A model generated the notes under the pieces. That model was not told where the DNA came from and did no database searches. It was given only the letters and a program-made list of their open reading frames with translations. Positions 12,107 through 23,320 of a stretch of 64,000 nucleotides of DNA are shown in pieces. Every line of letters starts with the position of its first letter. The first letter of the stretch is position 1. The stretch lies in assembly GCA_950295325.1 (NCBI GenBank), contig OX485808.1, positions 18,744,527 through 18,808,526 on the forward strand, given 5' to 3'. The DNA is from Polytrichum commune (taxonomy: Eukaryota > Streptophyta > Polytrichopsida > Polytrichales > Polytrichaceae). A program made the position numbers and the translations under genes.

Positions 12107-12699
12107 CGGGTTGTGATGGTGACCCGGGGTTTCCAAAAGGTTGTGAGGCTCAAATTGGAACAAAGATCATGTGTAAATGGAATTTGACCGTACCATTGGT
12201 TCTAATGACAATGGTGGGCATGATGGTGGATTCGGTAAGGAAAATGGTGGAGTCCTTTGAAAGGGCTCCCGCACGCCTCAAAAAACATTTGGGGCCTAGA
12301 ATACCGAATGCACCCAAAACCTTGGAGGGCATTAATGTTGGATTGAAATTCCAATTCGAAATGCTTGGAAGGTATTGATGTTGGAATGAATTTGGTGCTA
12401 ATGAGGCACCCGGGGCCTCTTAAGGCCTATGTGCGCTATTCAAACGCACAAATGAAGGATACACCTAAAACGGACGAGCTTTCTAAGAAATGCATCATTT
12501 TAGGTGGGGTTTTAAAAGCGGGTGGTGGATGCCTTGTTTAAGTCCCTAAGGCTTCTTGAGGACATGGTGGGGACCATCAAGTTTGCAAGAGCATTGAAGC
12601 CGATGGTCCCATAGAGAAGTGTGGCGGCGCATCACCACAAGTGGCTTTAGCCAAAGTAGGTCCCAAAGAAATGAGTGCAAATTGTTTGGTCCATTTTAC

Positions 12700-12995
12700 T
12701 TAGGCAAAACATGTTGGTGCCGCGGACGGAATGTTGAAAGGTGGCTTTATGCTTCCAAAGCAAATCATACTTGTGCCGCGGACGGAATGTTGGGAGGTGG
12801 GTTTGTCCTACCAAGGCAATTCATGTTCGTGCCGCGGACGGAGTGTGGGAAGGTGGCTTTGTGCTACCAAGGCAAAACATGTTTGTTTTGCGGACAAACT
12901 ATTAGAAATTGGTTTTGTGGCGCCAAACCAATTTGTCCCGCGGACGAAATGTTTAAAGTTGGCTTTGCGGACCAAGCCAAGCCAAGTTGCCGAGG
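12700..12995 (+). repeat. CCGCGG-centred ~57-bp tandem array (element C)
   Basis: About five imperfect units, each with GCCGCGGACGGAATG or a close variant (TTTGCGGACAAAC, CCCGCGGACGAAATG) at a spacing of roughly 47-58 bp. The surrounding text repeats as AAGGTGGCTTTGTGCTACC. It lies between the gag-like and protease regions, where Ty3 elements carry the nucleocapsid zinc knuckle. Cys-rich frames exist, but no clean CCHC motif can be read. Confidence 0.8.
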
Positions 12996-13059
12996 ACCGA
13001 ATGTAAGACGATGGCATTGTGGCCAAGGCTAGTAGCCTTAAGCCAAGGCCAAATCTTTT

Positions 13060-13545
13060 GTACCTTGAGGCTCAATGAATGGGAGAAATGTCTCATGTGT
13101 TGACAAAGAGGCTACCACTCCTTCTTGAGCCCAAAACTCACAAGGGAGTTGGGGCTTGCCGATTGATAGAGAAAGCAAGCCCACCAAGGTGCGGTTTGGA
13201 AAGGGTGAACCGCATGAGACAAAGGAGGCCGCGATGCATGTAACCTTTCAATGTGGGACATTGGATTTTTGTCAAAATTTCACACCATGTGAAATAGATG
13301 AAATGCATGTCATTGTGAAGGCCGCCTACTTTGAAACTCACATGATAGATGTGAGGTGCAAGCCGGTGAGCTTGCGGTGCATTATGATGTGTCATAATGG
13401 CAAAGAATTGAAGTTCAAATTGACAAGGACTCCTATGGTAGGAGGACCCAAGTTGAATCTGGTCTTAATGGACCAAATGAAAAATAGAAAACATAATGGT
13501 CGTGGTTCAATTGGAGCAACTCCAAGGAAAGTATGGGGAGGCTAG
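13060..13545 (+). pseudogene. Element C protease relic (DKE in place of DTG)
   Basis: The frame at 13156-13545 encodes the retropepsin C-terminal half (TFQCGTLDFCQNFTPCEIDE; MIDVRCKPVSLRC). Just upstream, GAC AAA GAG at 13102-13110 gives Asp-Lys-Glu where the catalytic Asp-Thr-Gly should be. A stop follows within a few codons. The downstream joint at 13631-13665 skips the RT core. Confidence 0.8.
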
Positions 13546-13849
13546 GAAAGATGGGCCTCCTCCAAACCACATTGGTGGGATGTTGGTGAGATACAAGGAT
13601 GTATTCACCAATGTGTTGCCCAAAAAGTTACCGCCAAGAAGTGAAAAATAACTTTGCTCAACGAGAGATTGAGTTCTTGAGGTATGTGGTGACAAAGGAA
13701 ATTGGTGGACGAACATGAAGAATGTCAAGGCAATCCAAGAAGAGAATTGGCCCTTGATTCAAGAAAAGGGCTTAGGTCATTTGTTGGCCTAGACAACTAC
13801 TACCACCACTTCATTCATGGTTTTTCTAAGGTTGCTAGAACCTTAGTCA

Positions 13850-14480
13850 ACATGTTGGAAAAAATGGCTATCCCAAGAGTGGGATGAGCCTTGCCACCAA
13901 GCCTTTGGGGAGCTCAAGAGGAAGTTCTCTTCACAACATGTGGTTAAGTTTCCGGGTTTTCATGAGCATGTTGAGGTGCACATGAAGGCGAAGGATTTTA
14001 CCATTGGCGGATGTTGATCCAAGATGGATGACCATTGCTTATAGGAGCATTAAGCTCCATGGTTGTAGAAGCTTGTCCAACTTGTGAAAGAAATGGCTAA
14101 CCCAAGAGTGGGATGAGCCTTGCCACCAAGTCTTTGAGGAGCTTAAGACCAAGTTCCTCTTTGCCACCCGTGTTCAAGTTCGCGGAGCTTGAAAAACCTT
14201 TTGAGGTGCATACGGGGGGCGAGTGACTTTACCATTGGCGGATGTTGATGCAAGATGGATGGCCATTGCATATGAGAGCATAAAGCTCGATGGTTCTCCC
14301 ACCTTGTCCGACTTGTGGAAGAAATGGCTATCCCAAGAGTGGGATGATGTTTGTCACGAGTCTTTGGGGAGCTTAAGAGCAAGTTCTCTTCGCCGCCCGT
14401 GCTCAAGTTCGCGGAGCTTGACAAGCCTTTTGAGGTGCATAAGGGGGTGAGTGCCTTTGCCAATGGTGGATTATGTGTAC
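13850..14480 (+). repeat. Three tandem RT-RNase H junction units in element C
   Basis: TGGCTATCCCAAGAGTGGGA-type starts at 13865, 14094 and 14325 give a period of 229-231 bp. Each unit encodes W-SQEWDE...PVLKF-ELDKPFEVH. The frame just upstream, FVGLDNYYHHFI, is the RT connection domain. Confidence 0.85.
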
Positions 14481-14879
14481 GATGGATGGCCATTGCATTT
14501 GGGTGCATGAAGCTCGATGGTTGTCAAAGAAGACAACCAACTGATGACAAAGAACTTCTTTGCCGTAGTGCATTGCTTGAAGACGTGGCGACACTATTTG
14601 GGGTCGCACAAAGTAAAGGTCTACAAGGACAATGTGTCCTAAAAGTATTTTGACATACAAGCGCAAGTGAGCGCCAAGTCATTGCGTTGGCATGATAGCT
14701 TGGCGCTTATGAAGGTGGATTTGGTCCACAAACCGGACCGTGGAAATGTGGTGCCGGATGCGCTAAGTAGACCGGAAGAGTTCCAAGCAATGAGAACCAT
14801 CCAAACCTTGTGGCTAATGTGTGCCGGCGAAGGAAACTTGTGATGCAAGATACGGGAGGGGTAAATTTACTACCCCAAA

Positions 14880-16330
14880 GCACAAATGCTTTTAGGTGAG
14901 CTTCGCAAGAGCAAGGTGCTCAAAGAGGTTAAGTTGGTGGACGGATTGTTCAAGTGTAAACAAAGTCGGGTGTATGTGCCACAAGGCAAGTTGAGGCTAT
15001 CGGTTTTGAAGGAAGAATGTGATAGTCCTATTGCCGGCCATAGAGGAGAAAGAAAAAGCCGCCATAGAATGGTGTCATGGGGGTACCATTGGCGGTGCAT
15101 AAAGAAGGATATAGCCCACTTTGTGAAGGCTTGGATGAAGTGCCAAGCGAACCGAGCCTCTTACCAAAAGTAAGGCGGCTTCTTGCAACCGTTGCCTATC
15201 CCGTCGGCGCCATGGCATAGTATGTGCATGGACTTGATCACAAGTTTGCCGGAGTCACATGGGTATGATGCCATCTTGTTGATGGTAGAGCGGTTTGCCA
15301 AGTTGGCACACATGATGCCGATTGTGGGAACCGCCACTGCGTTGGAGACCGCATAGCCTTTTCTCAAAGGATGGTTGAGGCACCACGGGTTGCCAAGAGT
15401 GATTGTGTGGGATCAAGATCCAAAGTTCACAAGTGCATTTTCAATGCATTTCTCTAAGGAGGTCGGAATGAAACTAAGGTTTAGCACGGCCTTGCATTCC
15501 CAAATGAATGGGAAAGCGGAGCATGTGAATGTAGTCTTGAAGCAATACTTGAGGAACTTGGTGGGGGCGGACCAAGGAGATTGGGCGGTCTATGTGGGTC
15601 GAGCGGAGTGTAATTGCAATGTAGCTACGCACTTGGCTACCAAGGGGTGGTCTTTGGTGGTGGCTTATGGAGTGGATGCGCTCCAACCTATTAACCTAGC
15701 TCTCGAGGGGGCACATTCAACACTAGAGTTCAACCAAGATGGTGAGGACTTGGCCAAGGATGGTAAACAAGTCTTGGAGATGACCAAGTTGTTGGTGGAG
15801 AAAGCCCGAAGGTGCTACGGAGTGCAAATCAATGCCGGAAGACGCGAAGTGGAGAATGAGGTGGGCCAAAAGGTGTTGTTGAATGTAAACAACTTCACTT
15901 AGCCGAAAGGCCTCACTCCAAAGTACATGTCCAAAATTGGAACTCCGCTTCCCGTTGTGGAACAAATGTTCAAGGACATGTATAAGTTGGAATTACCGCC
16001 CAAGATCAAAGTGCATCCAACATTTCATGTCTCATTCCTAAAGCCATTTAAGGAGAACACCTTGTGGCCCGATCACAAGCAAGTGATTAGGCCACCTCCC
16101 GACCTTGTGGACGTCATTTGGAACATGAGGTAGGAGGGCATCCTCAAGTGTAGGAAGCCCAAGTGAAAAGGAAAGAAAATGTACAAAGGAGTAATTGGTG
16201 AATTGGTGAGGATACCATGAGAAAGAAGCCGTTTGGGTAGCGGCAAGAGACATGATGAACGGCAAGGAATTGGTAAAGCACTTTGAAGAAACTAAGGCTA
16301 GACACTCCAATGAAATGAAGCGTAGGCATT
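14880..16330 (+). pseudogene. Element C integrase and chromodomain relic
   Basis: 14886-15173 is the integrase N-terminal region (YHWRCIKKDIAHFVKAWMKC, part of the zinc-binding fold). The first catalytic Asp lies in [14 protein letters not shown] near 15228. The second is GAT at 15411 (VWDQDPKF) and the Glu is GAG at 15519-15521, giving a D,D35E spacing. 15927-16133 holds the C-terminal part (LPPKIKVHPTFHVSFLKPF), and a chromodomain remnant follows. Stops at the QK*GG position and after TATALETA interrupt it. Confidence 0.87.
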
Positions 16331-17146
16331 GATGAGGACATCAATCTCCTTTAGTGGGGGAGAGACGCTAGTAGCACACTTAGCTTCGAGGTTAATTACG
16401 CCACAACATGAACTTGTTCTTTGGCTTGAGGGAATAAAGTCCAAACTTTAGTGGTGCAAAGAGAAAAGTATGAGATGAGGTCCTAGTCTTGTACTTGTGC
16501 TTGGTTAATGGAAGAGGGGGAATAGATATGCCAAACTAGGTTGGGTAAGCCGAGTAATTGGGGGCCATGGCTTGGAGGGGCCTTGGATAAAACCAAGAAA
16601 CTTCTTAGTTGTGGGCTTGTCCGGGCGGGGACAAGGTGATGGCGCGTGCTCATAAAAGTGCTACCCGCGAGCTAACGAGAGTTGGCGCATGGGAGTCATG
16701 AACCCATGTCTCGAAAGAGCCAAGTGGGAACCGAGTCGGGCGGGACTTGGCATCACCCCCGTGCGATCGAGGCGTGGCTTAACAATGGAAAGCCATCTCG
16801 GAGTTGCAACCGAGACAACTTAGTGGAAGCGTTGAGGTCTCGCCTAGATGTGTCACGTTAGGCTAGTGGAGCCTAACGGGGGAGGCCCCAAAGGAGGGGC
16901 AACCCATGTGAGTCCCAAAGTAGGTGGGTCTAGTATAGGTTAGGTCCTTGGATGAGAGATCCAAAGTCGCTAACGGACCACCTAGGAACGACACCTTTGG
17001 GACTATGCCAAATTTGAAGATGCATTGTGGGGGTCGCGCCCTAAGGTAAACACAATGCCGCACCATAGAGGATGGCAACTTGAGAATTGGTGTGCTGACT
17101 ACGAGTATAGTCGATGAGGGCATCGACTCCGTTTGGTGCGGGTGAG

Positions 17147-18119
17147 TGTCGCGCACCTCTCCATGAGGAGTGGCCGAAACACCATGGGCACAAGGGGGAC
17201 CCCGGAGTGACACCCGGGACTTGTGGCGCCGTTGGTGAGAGGGCCCAAGTGATCCTAGTGTGGGTGAGGGCCCCGGGCGTTGGGAACGCCTCCCACCCAC
17301 GGAGACTAGGAGGCACTAGGGTAAGGCCATGAGCTATGCGTAGCTCATGGCGTGGTGATTCTAGAATGCTCAAGAACACCTCAATCGGAGGTGTGAGCTA
17401 GGAGTTATGGCCATTTGAGTGGGGCGCTGTCCCGGGACAGCGCCCTGGTACAGCAGTGCCTGGGAGTGATTCCCGGGACTGCCAAGGTTCAAACAGGCAT
17501 AACTTCCTCACCACTTGCCCGAATGGGGCAAGTGAGGAGTTCATCGGCATCTACGTGAAGCGTAGATAAAGATGGAGTGGTCACGTGTTAGCATCAGACA
17601 TCATACAAGGAAGTTATGATGGTCTGAAGCTGTGGGGGCTTCTAGGCCCAGCGGCTAAGGGAAAATGTCCACTTGGCCCCAACTCTTGGTAGAGACAAGA
17701 GGTATTGGTTGACGGTGGGGTAGGGGCCCCGCGTAGAGTCCTAGAGGCTTATATGGGTGAGGTGGTGTGGCCTCACCCACCCGAGGCCAAACGGCAAGGC
17801 CTCCATGGGCATTGGCCCATTGTGAGGCCATAGTTGCCTAGTATGGTTCGGGTTGTTGTAGTGTTGCTCCGGCAATGCGATGATCAACATGGGATTGGAC
17901 TTCCATGGATGGAAGTCCACATCTAGGAATGGGTTACCGATTAAGGGGTGAGTCCCGAAAGCAAAGTAGGAGGGTTGGTTTCCCTCCTATGAACTATAAG
18001 GTCCGGGGTAGGAGGAGCTAACCATTAGCATGGCGGAATGCGAATGGTTAGCGCTCGTAACCTTTGCTAAAATTGAAAATTGGCAAGATTGTCAAGGGGG
18101 GCTAGCAAGGGTTGCGACA
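17147..18119 (+). repeat. LTR shared by elements C (3') and D (5')
   Basis: 973-bp LTR from TGTCGCGCACC to GTTGCGACA, preceded by the polypurine stretch GGTGCGGGTGAG. It contains a perfect 24-bp palindrome at 17422-17445 (core GCGCTGTCCCGGGACAGCGC), a hairpin CATCTACG...CGTAGAT and CTTCCATGGATGGAAG. It is followed directly by GCAGGGTTCCAAG, so the next copy's PBS is missing. Confidence 0.95.
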
Positions 18120-18687
18120 GCAGGGTTCCAAGTTTTGAGCTCGCACTTTGAGGGAAACATGGGTATCAAAAATGCGGGTTATGATGGTGAGCCTGGGGTT
18201 TCCAAAAGGGTGTGAGGCTCAAATTGGAACAAGGATCATGTGGAAGTGGATTGTGACCATACCATTGATTCTAATGACAATGGTGGGCATGAGGGTGGAT
18301 TCGGTGAGGAAAATGGAGGAGTGCTTTGAAAGGGCTCCCGCAAACCTCGCAAAGTATTCGGGGGCTAGAATACCGAATGCATCCGAAAGCTTGGACGGTG
18401 GTAATATTGGATTGAAATTCCAATCCAAATTGCTTAGAATGTGGTGAAGTTGGAATGGGTGCAAATGCGGCACTCAAGGCTTTTAGGCCTATGTGTACGA
18501 TTTAACCACCATAATGAATGGCACAACTAAGATTGACTAGTTGGCTAAGAAACACATCGTTTTAGATGGGGTTTCAAAAGCGGGTGGTGAATACCATCTT
18601 CAACTCCCCAAAGCTTCTTGAGGACGTATCGGGAATCTTTAAGATTTGAAGAACATTGAAGCCAATGGTCCCGAAAAGAAGTTGGGC

Positions 18688-19663
18688 TGTCGCGCACCTC
18701 TCCATGAGGAGTGCCCGAAACACCATGGGCACAAGGGGGACCCCGGAGTGACACCCGGGACTTGTGGCGCCGTTGGTGAGAGGGCCCAAGTGATCCTAGT
18801 GTGGGTGAGGGCCCCGGGCGTTGGGAACGCCTCCCACCCACGGAGACTAGGAGGCATGAGGGTAAGGCCATGAGCTATGCGTAGCTCATGGCGTGGTGAT
18901 TCTAGAATGCTCAAGATCACCTCAATCGGAGGTGTGAGCTAGGAGTTATGGCCATTTGAGTGGGGCGCTGTCCCGGGACAGCGCCCTGGTGCAGCAGTGC
19001 CTGGGAGTGATTCCCGGGACTGCCAAGGTTCAAACAGGCATAACTTCCTCAAGACTTGCTCAAATGGTGCAAGTGAGGAGTCCATCGGCATCTACGTGAA
19101 GCGTAGATGAAGATGGAGTGGTCGCGTGTAAGCATCAGACATCGTACAAGGAAGTTATGATGGTCTGAAGCTGCTGGGGGGTTCTAGGCCCAGCGGCTAA
19201 GGGAAAGTGTCCACTTGGCCCCAACTCTTGGTAGAGAGACAAGAGGTTGGTTGACGGTGGGGTAGGGGCCCCGCGTGAAGTCCTAGAGGCTTATATGGGT
19301 GAGGTGGTGTGGCCTCACCCACCCGAGGCCGAACGGCATGGCCTCCATTGGCATTGGCCTAATGTGAGGCCATAGTTGCCTAGTATGGTTCGGGTTGTTG
19401 TAGTGTTGCTCCGGCAACGCGATGATCAACATAAGATTGGACTTCCATGGATGGAAGTCCACATCTAAGGATTGGTTACCGATTGAAGGGGTGAGTCCCG
19501 AAAGCAAAGTAGGAGGGTTGGTTCCCCTCCTATGAACTATAAGGTCCGGGGTGAGAGGAGCTAACCATTAGCATGGCGGTATGCGAAGAGTTAGCACTCG
19601 TAACCTTTGCTAGGAAATGAAAATTGCCAAGATGGTCAAGGGGGACTAGCAAGGGTTGCGACA
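18688..19663 (+). repeat. Nested solo LTR with TGGGC target duplication
   Basis: 976-bp LTR from TGTCGCGC to GTTGCGACA, flanked by TGGGC at 18683-18687 and TGGGC at 19664-19668. The uninterrupted site exists in element E near 27735 (minus strand AGTTGGGCGGCGCATC), confirming a true insertion followed by LTR-LTR recombination. Confidence 0.96.
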
Positions 19664-19744
19664 TGGGCGGCGCATCACCACAAAGTGGGTTTTAGCCGAT
19701 ATTGGTCCCAAAGAAATGGGCGAAAGTAGTTTGGCCCATTATAC

Positions 19745-19990
19745 CAAGGCAAAACATACTCGTGCCGCGGACGGAATGATGGGAGGTGGGTTGATCCTAC
19801 CAAGGCAATTCATGTTCGTGCCGCGGACAAAGTGTGAAAGGTGGCTTTGTGCTACCAAGGCAAATCATGTTTGTTCCGCATACAAACTATTAGAAATTTG
19901 TTTTGTGGCACCAAACCAATTTGTCCCGCGGACGAAATGTTTAAAGTTGGCTTTGCGGACCAAGCCAAGCCAAGTTGCCGAGGACCAAAT
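19745..19990 (+). repeat. CCGCGG-centred tandem array (element D)
   Basis: About four units with GCCGCGGACGGAATG, GCCGCGGACAAAGTG, TTCCGCATACAAAC and CCCGCGGACGAAATG. One unit fewer than in C or G. Confidence 0.78.
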
Positions 19991-20039
19991 GTTGGACGAT
20001 GGCTTCGTGGCCAAGGCTAGTAGCCTTAAGCCGAGGCCA

Positions 20040-20466
20040 AGTATTTTGTACCTTGAGGCTCAAATGAATGGGAGACTTGTCTCATGGGTTGACAAAGAGT
20101 TAAGGCATTCTTTCATGACCCCAAAGCTCACAAGGGAGTTGGGGTTTGCCGATTGGTAGAGTGGTGAAGCCCACCAAGGTGTGGTTTGGAAAGGGCGAAC
20201 CGCATGAGACAAAGGAGGCCGCGATGCATATAACCTTTCAATGTGGGACATTGGATTTTTGTCAAAATTTCACACCAAGTGAAATAGATGAAATGCATGT
20301 CATTGTGAAGGTCGCCTTCTTTGAAACTCACATGATAGATGTGAGGTGCAAGCCGGTGTGCTTGCGGTGCATTATGATGTGTCATAATGGCAAAGAATTG
20401 AAGTTCAAATTAACAATGACTCCTATGGTAGGAGGACCTAAGTTGAATTTGGTCTTAATAGACTGA
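20040..20466 (+). pseudogene. Element D protease relic (DKE in place of DTG)
   Basis: The frame around 20050-20160 reads YLEAQMNGRLVSWVDKE then RHSFM, closely matching the retropepsin start (VDTGA-HSFM) except for DKE at 20091-20099. 20146-20466 continues with TFQCGTLDFCQNFT and MIDVRCKPVCLRC. This copy best shows that the motif is a protease active site. Confidence 0.82.
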
Positions 20467-20839
20467 ATAAAAAAAGAAAAGAAAACATAATGGTCGTGGT
20501 TCAATTGGAGCAACTCCAAGGAACGTATGGGGAGGCTAGGAAAGATGGGCCTCCCTCAAACAACATTGGTGTGATGTTGGTGAAATACAAGGATGTATTC
20601 ACCAATGTGTTGCCCAAAAAAAAATTACCGCCAAGAAGTGAAAAATAACTTTGCTCAACGAGAGATTGAGCTCTTGAGGTATGTGGTGATAAATGAAGTT
20701 GGTGGACGAACATGAAGAATGTCAAGGCAATCCAAAAGGAGAATTGGCCCTTGATTCAAAAGGGCTTAGGTCATTTGTTGGCCTAGCCAATTAGTACCAC
20801 AACTTCATTCGAGAGTTTTCTAAGGTTGCTAGGACTTTA

Positions 20840-21460
20840 TTCAACTTATTGAGGAAAATGGCTATCCCAAGAGTGGGATGGGCATTGTCACCAAGCCTTT
20901 GGGGGGCTCAAAAACAAGTTCTCTTCGCCGTCCGTGCTTAAGTTCGCGGACTTTGACAAACCTTTTGAGGTGCATACGGGGGCGAGTGACTTTAGCATTG
21001 GCGGATGTTGAGGCAAAATGGATGGCCATTGCATATAAGAGCATGAAGCTCGATGGTTGTCCGACCTTGTCCAACTTATGCAAGACATGGCTATCCCAAA
21101 AGTGGGATGAGCCTTGCCACCAAGTCTTTAAGGAGCTTAAGACCAAGTTCTCTTCGCCGCCCGTGCTTAAGTTCGCGGACTTTAACAAACCTTTTGAGGT
21201 GCATATAGGGGCGAGTGACTTTGCCATTGGCGGATGGTTAACGTAAGATGGATGGCCATTGCATATGAGAGCGTTAAGCTTGATGGTTATCCGACCTTAT
21301 CCGACTTGTGGAAGAATTGGCTATCCCAAGAGTGGGAGGAGCCTTGCCACCAAGTCTTTGGGGAGCTTGAGAGCAAGTTCTCTTAGACGCCAATGCTCAA
21401 GTTCGCGGAGCTTGACAATCCTTTTGAGGTGCATACGGGGGTGAATGATTTTGCCAATGG
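20840..21460 (+). repeat. Three tandem RT-RNase H junction units in element D
   Basis: Unit starts (TGGCTATCCCAA) at 20859, 21088 and 21318, period 229-230 bp. The frame at 20878-21246 gives KPFEVHTGASDF- and KPFEVHIGASDFAIGG. The RNase H catalytic Asp of DASD is Gly here. Confidence 0.87.
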
Positions 21461-21879
21461 TGGATTATGTGTAAGATGGATGGCCATTGCATATGCGAGC
21501 ATGTAGCTCGATGGTTGTCAAAGAAGACAACCAACTAATGACAAAGAACTTCTTTGCGTAGTGTATTGCTTGAAGATGTGGCGACACTAGTTGGGGTCGC
21601 ACAAAGTAAAGGTCTACAAGGACAATGTGTCCTAAAAGTATTTTGACATACAAGCGCAAGTGAGCGCCAAATCATTGCGTTGGCATGATAGCTTGGCGCT
21701 TATGAAGGTGGATTTGGTCCACAAACCGGACCGTGGAAATGTGGTGCCGGATGCGCTAAGTAGACGGGAAGAGTCCCAAGCAATGAGAACCATCCAAACA
21801 TTGTGGCTAATGTGTGCCGGCGAAGGAAACTTGTGATGCAAGATACGGGAGGGATAAATTAACTACCCCAAAGCACAAA

Positions 21880-23320
21880 AGCTTTTAGGTGAGGTTCGCA
21901 AGAGCAAGGTGCTCAAAGAGGTTAAGTTGGTGGACGGATTGTTCAAGTGCAAGCAAAGTTGGGTGTATGTGCCACAAGGCAAGTTGAGGCTATCGGTTTT
22001 GAAGGAGGAATATGATAGTCCTATTGCCGGCCATAAAGGAGAAAGAAACAACTGCCATAGAATGGTGTCAAAGAGGTACCATTGGCAGTGCATAAAGGAG
22101 GATATAACCCACTTTGTGAAGGCGTGAATAAAGTGCCAAGTGAACCGAGCCTCTTACCAAAAGCAAGGCGGTTTCTTGCAACCGTTGCCTATCCCGTCGG
22201 CGTCATGGCATAGTATGTGCATGGACTTGATCACAAGTTTGCCTGAGTCACATGGGTATGATGCCATCTTGTTGATGGTAGAGCGGTTTGCCAAGTTGGC
22301 ACACATGGTGCCGATTGTGGGAACCGCCACCGCGTTGGAGACCGCATAGCCTTTTCTCAAATGATGGTTGAGGCACCACGGGTTGCCAAGAGTGATTGTG
22401 TGGGATCAAGATCCAAAGTTCACAAGTGCATTTTCAATGCATTTCTCTAAGGAGGTCGGAATGAAACTAAGGTTTAGCATGACCTTGCATTCCCAAATGG
22501 ATGGGGAAGCGGAGCGTGTGAATGGAGTCTTGAAGCAATACTTGAGGAACTTGGTGGGGGCGGACCAAGGAGATTGGGCGGACTATGTGGGTCGAGCGGA
22601 GTGTAATTGCAATGTAGCCACGCACTTGGCTACCAAGGGGTGGTCTTTGGTGGTGGCTTATGGAGTGGATGCGCTCCAACCTATTAACCTAGCTCTCGAG
22701 GGGGCACATTCAACACTAGAGTTCAACCAAGATGGTGAGGACTTGGCCAAGAATGTAAACAAGTCTTGGAGATGACCAAGTTGTTGGTGGAGAAAACCCG
22801 AAGGTGCTACGGAGTGCAAGTCAATGCCGGAAGACGCGAAGTGGAGAATGAGGTGGGCCAAAAGGTGTTGTTCAATGTGAACAACTTCACTTAGCTGGAA
22901 GGCCTCACTCCAAAGTTCATGTCCAAAATTGGAGCTCCGTTTCCCATTGTGGAACAAGTGGTCAAGGACATATATAAGTTGGAATTACCGCCGGATATCA
23001 AAGTGCATCCGACATTTCATGTCTCATTACGAAAGTCATTTTAGGACGACACCTTGTGGCCCGATCACAAGCAAGTGATTAGGCCACCTCCCCACCTTGT
23101 GGACGTCATTTGGAACATGAGGTAAGAGGGCATCCTCAAGTGTAGGAAGCCCAAGTGAAAAGGAAAGAAAAAATACAAAGGAGTACTTGGTGAAATGGTG
23201 AGGATACCATGAAAAAGAAACCGCTTGGGTGGCGGCAAGAGACATGGTCAACACCAATGAATTGGTGAAGCACTTTGGAGAAACTAAGGCTAAGGATTCC
23301 AATAAAATGAAGCGTAGGCA
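21880..23320 (+). pseudogene. Element D integrase and chromodomain relic
   Basis: 21909-22127 and 22140-22349 give the zinc-binding part and [14 protein letters not shown]. 22368-22775 gives VWDQDPKFTS and QMDGEAERVN. A one-base loss near 22755 shifts the frame. The chromodomain near 23170-23290 reads KEYLVKW, stop, GYHEKETAWVAARDM; the stop is TGA where CGA (Arg) is expected, as from CpG deamination. Confidence 0.86.

Larger units (their letters stand above)
12107..18119 (+). mobile_element. Ty3/gypsy chromovirus element C, plus strand, 5' LTR lost
   Basis: Internal region 12107-17146 plus the 3' LTR 17147-18119. In order: gag-like remnant (12120-12680), CCGCGG tandem array (12700-12995), protease relic (13060-13545), RT-core deletion joint (13631-13665), three RNase H units (13850-14480), integrase (14880-15950) and chromodomain (about 16130-16290). 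Its 5' LTR and PBS are absent at the junction with fragment B. Its 3' LTR is shared with element D. It belongs to the CCGCGG-array subfamily with D, E and G. Confidence 0.9.
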
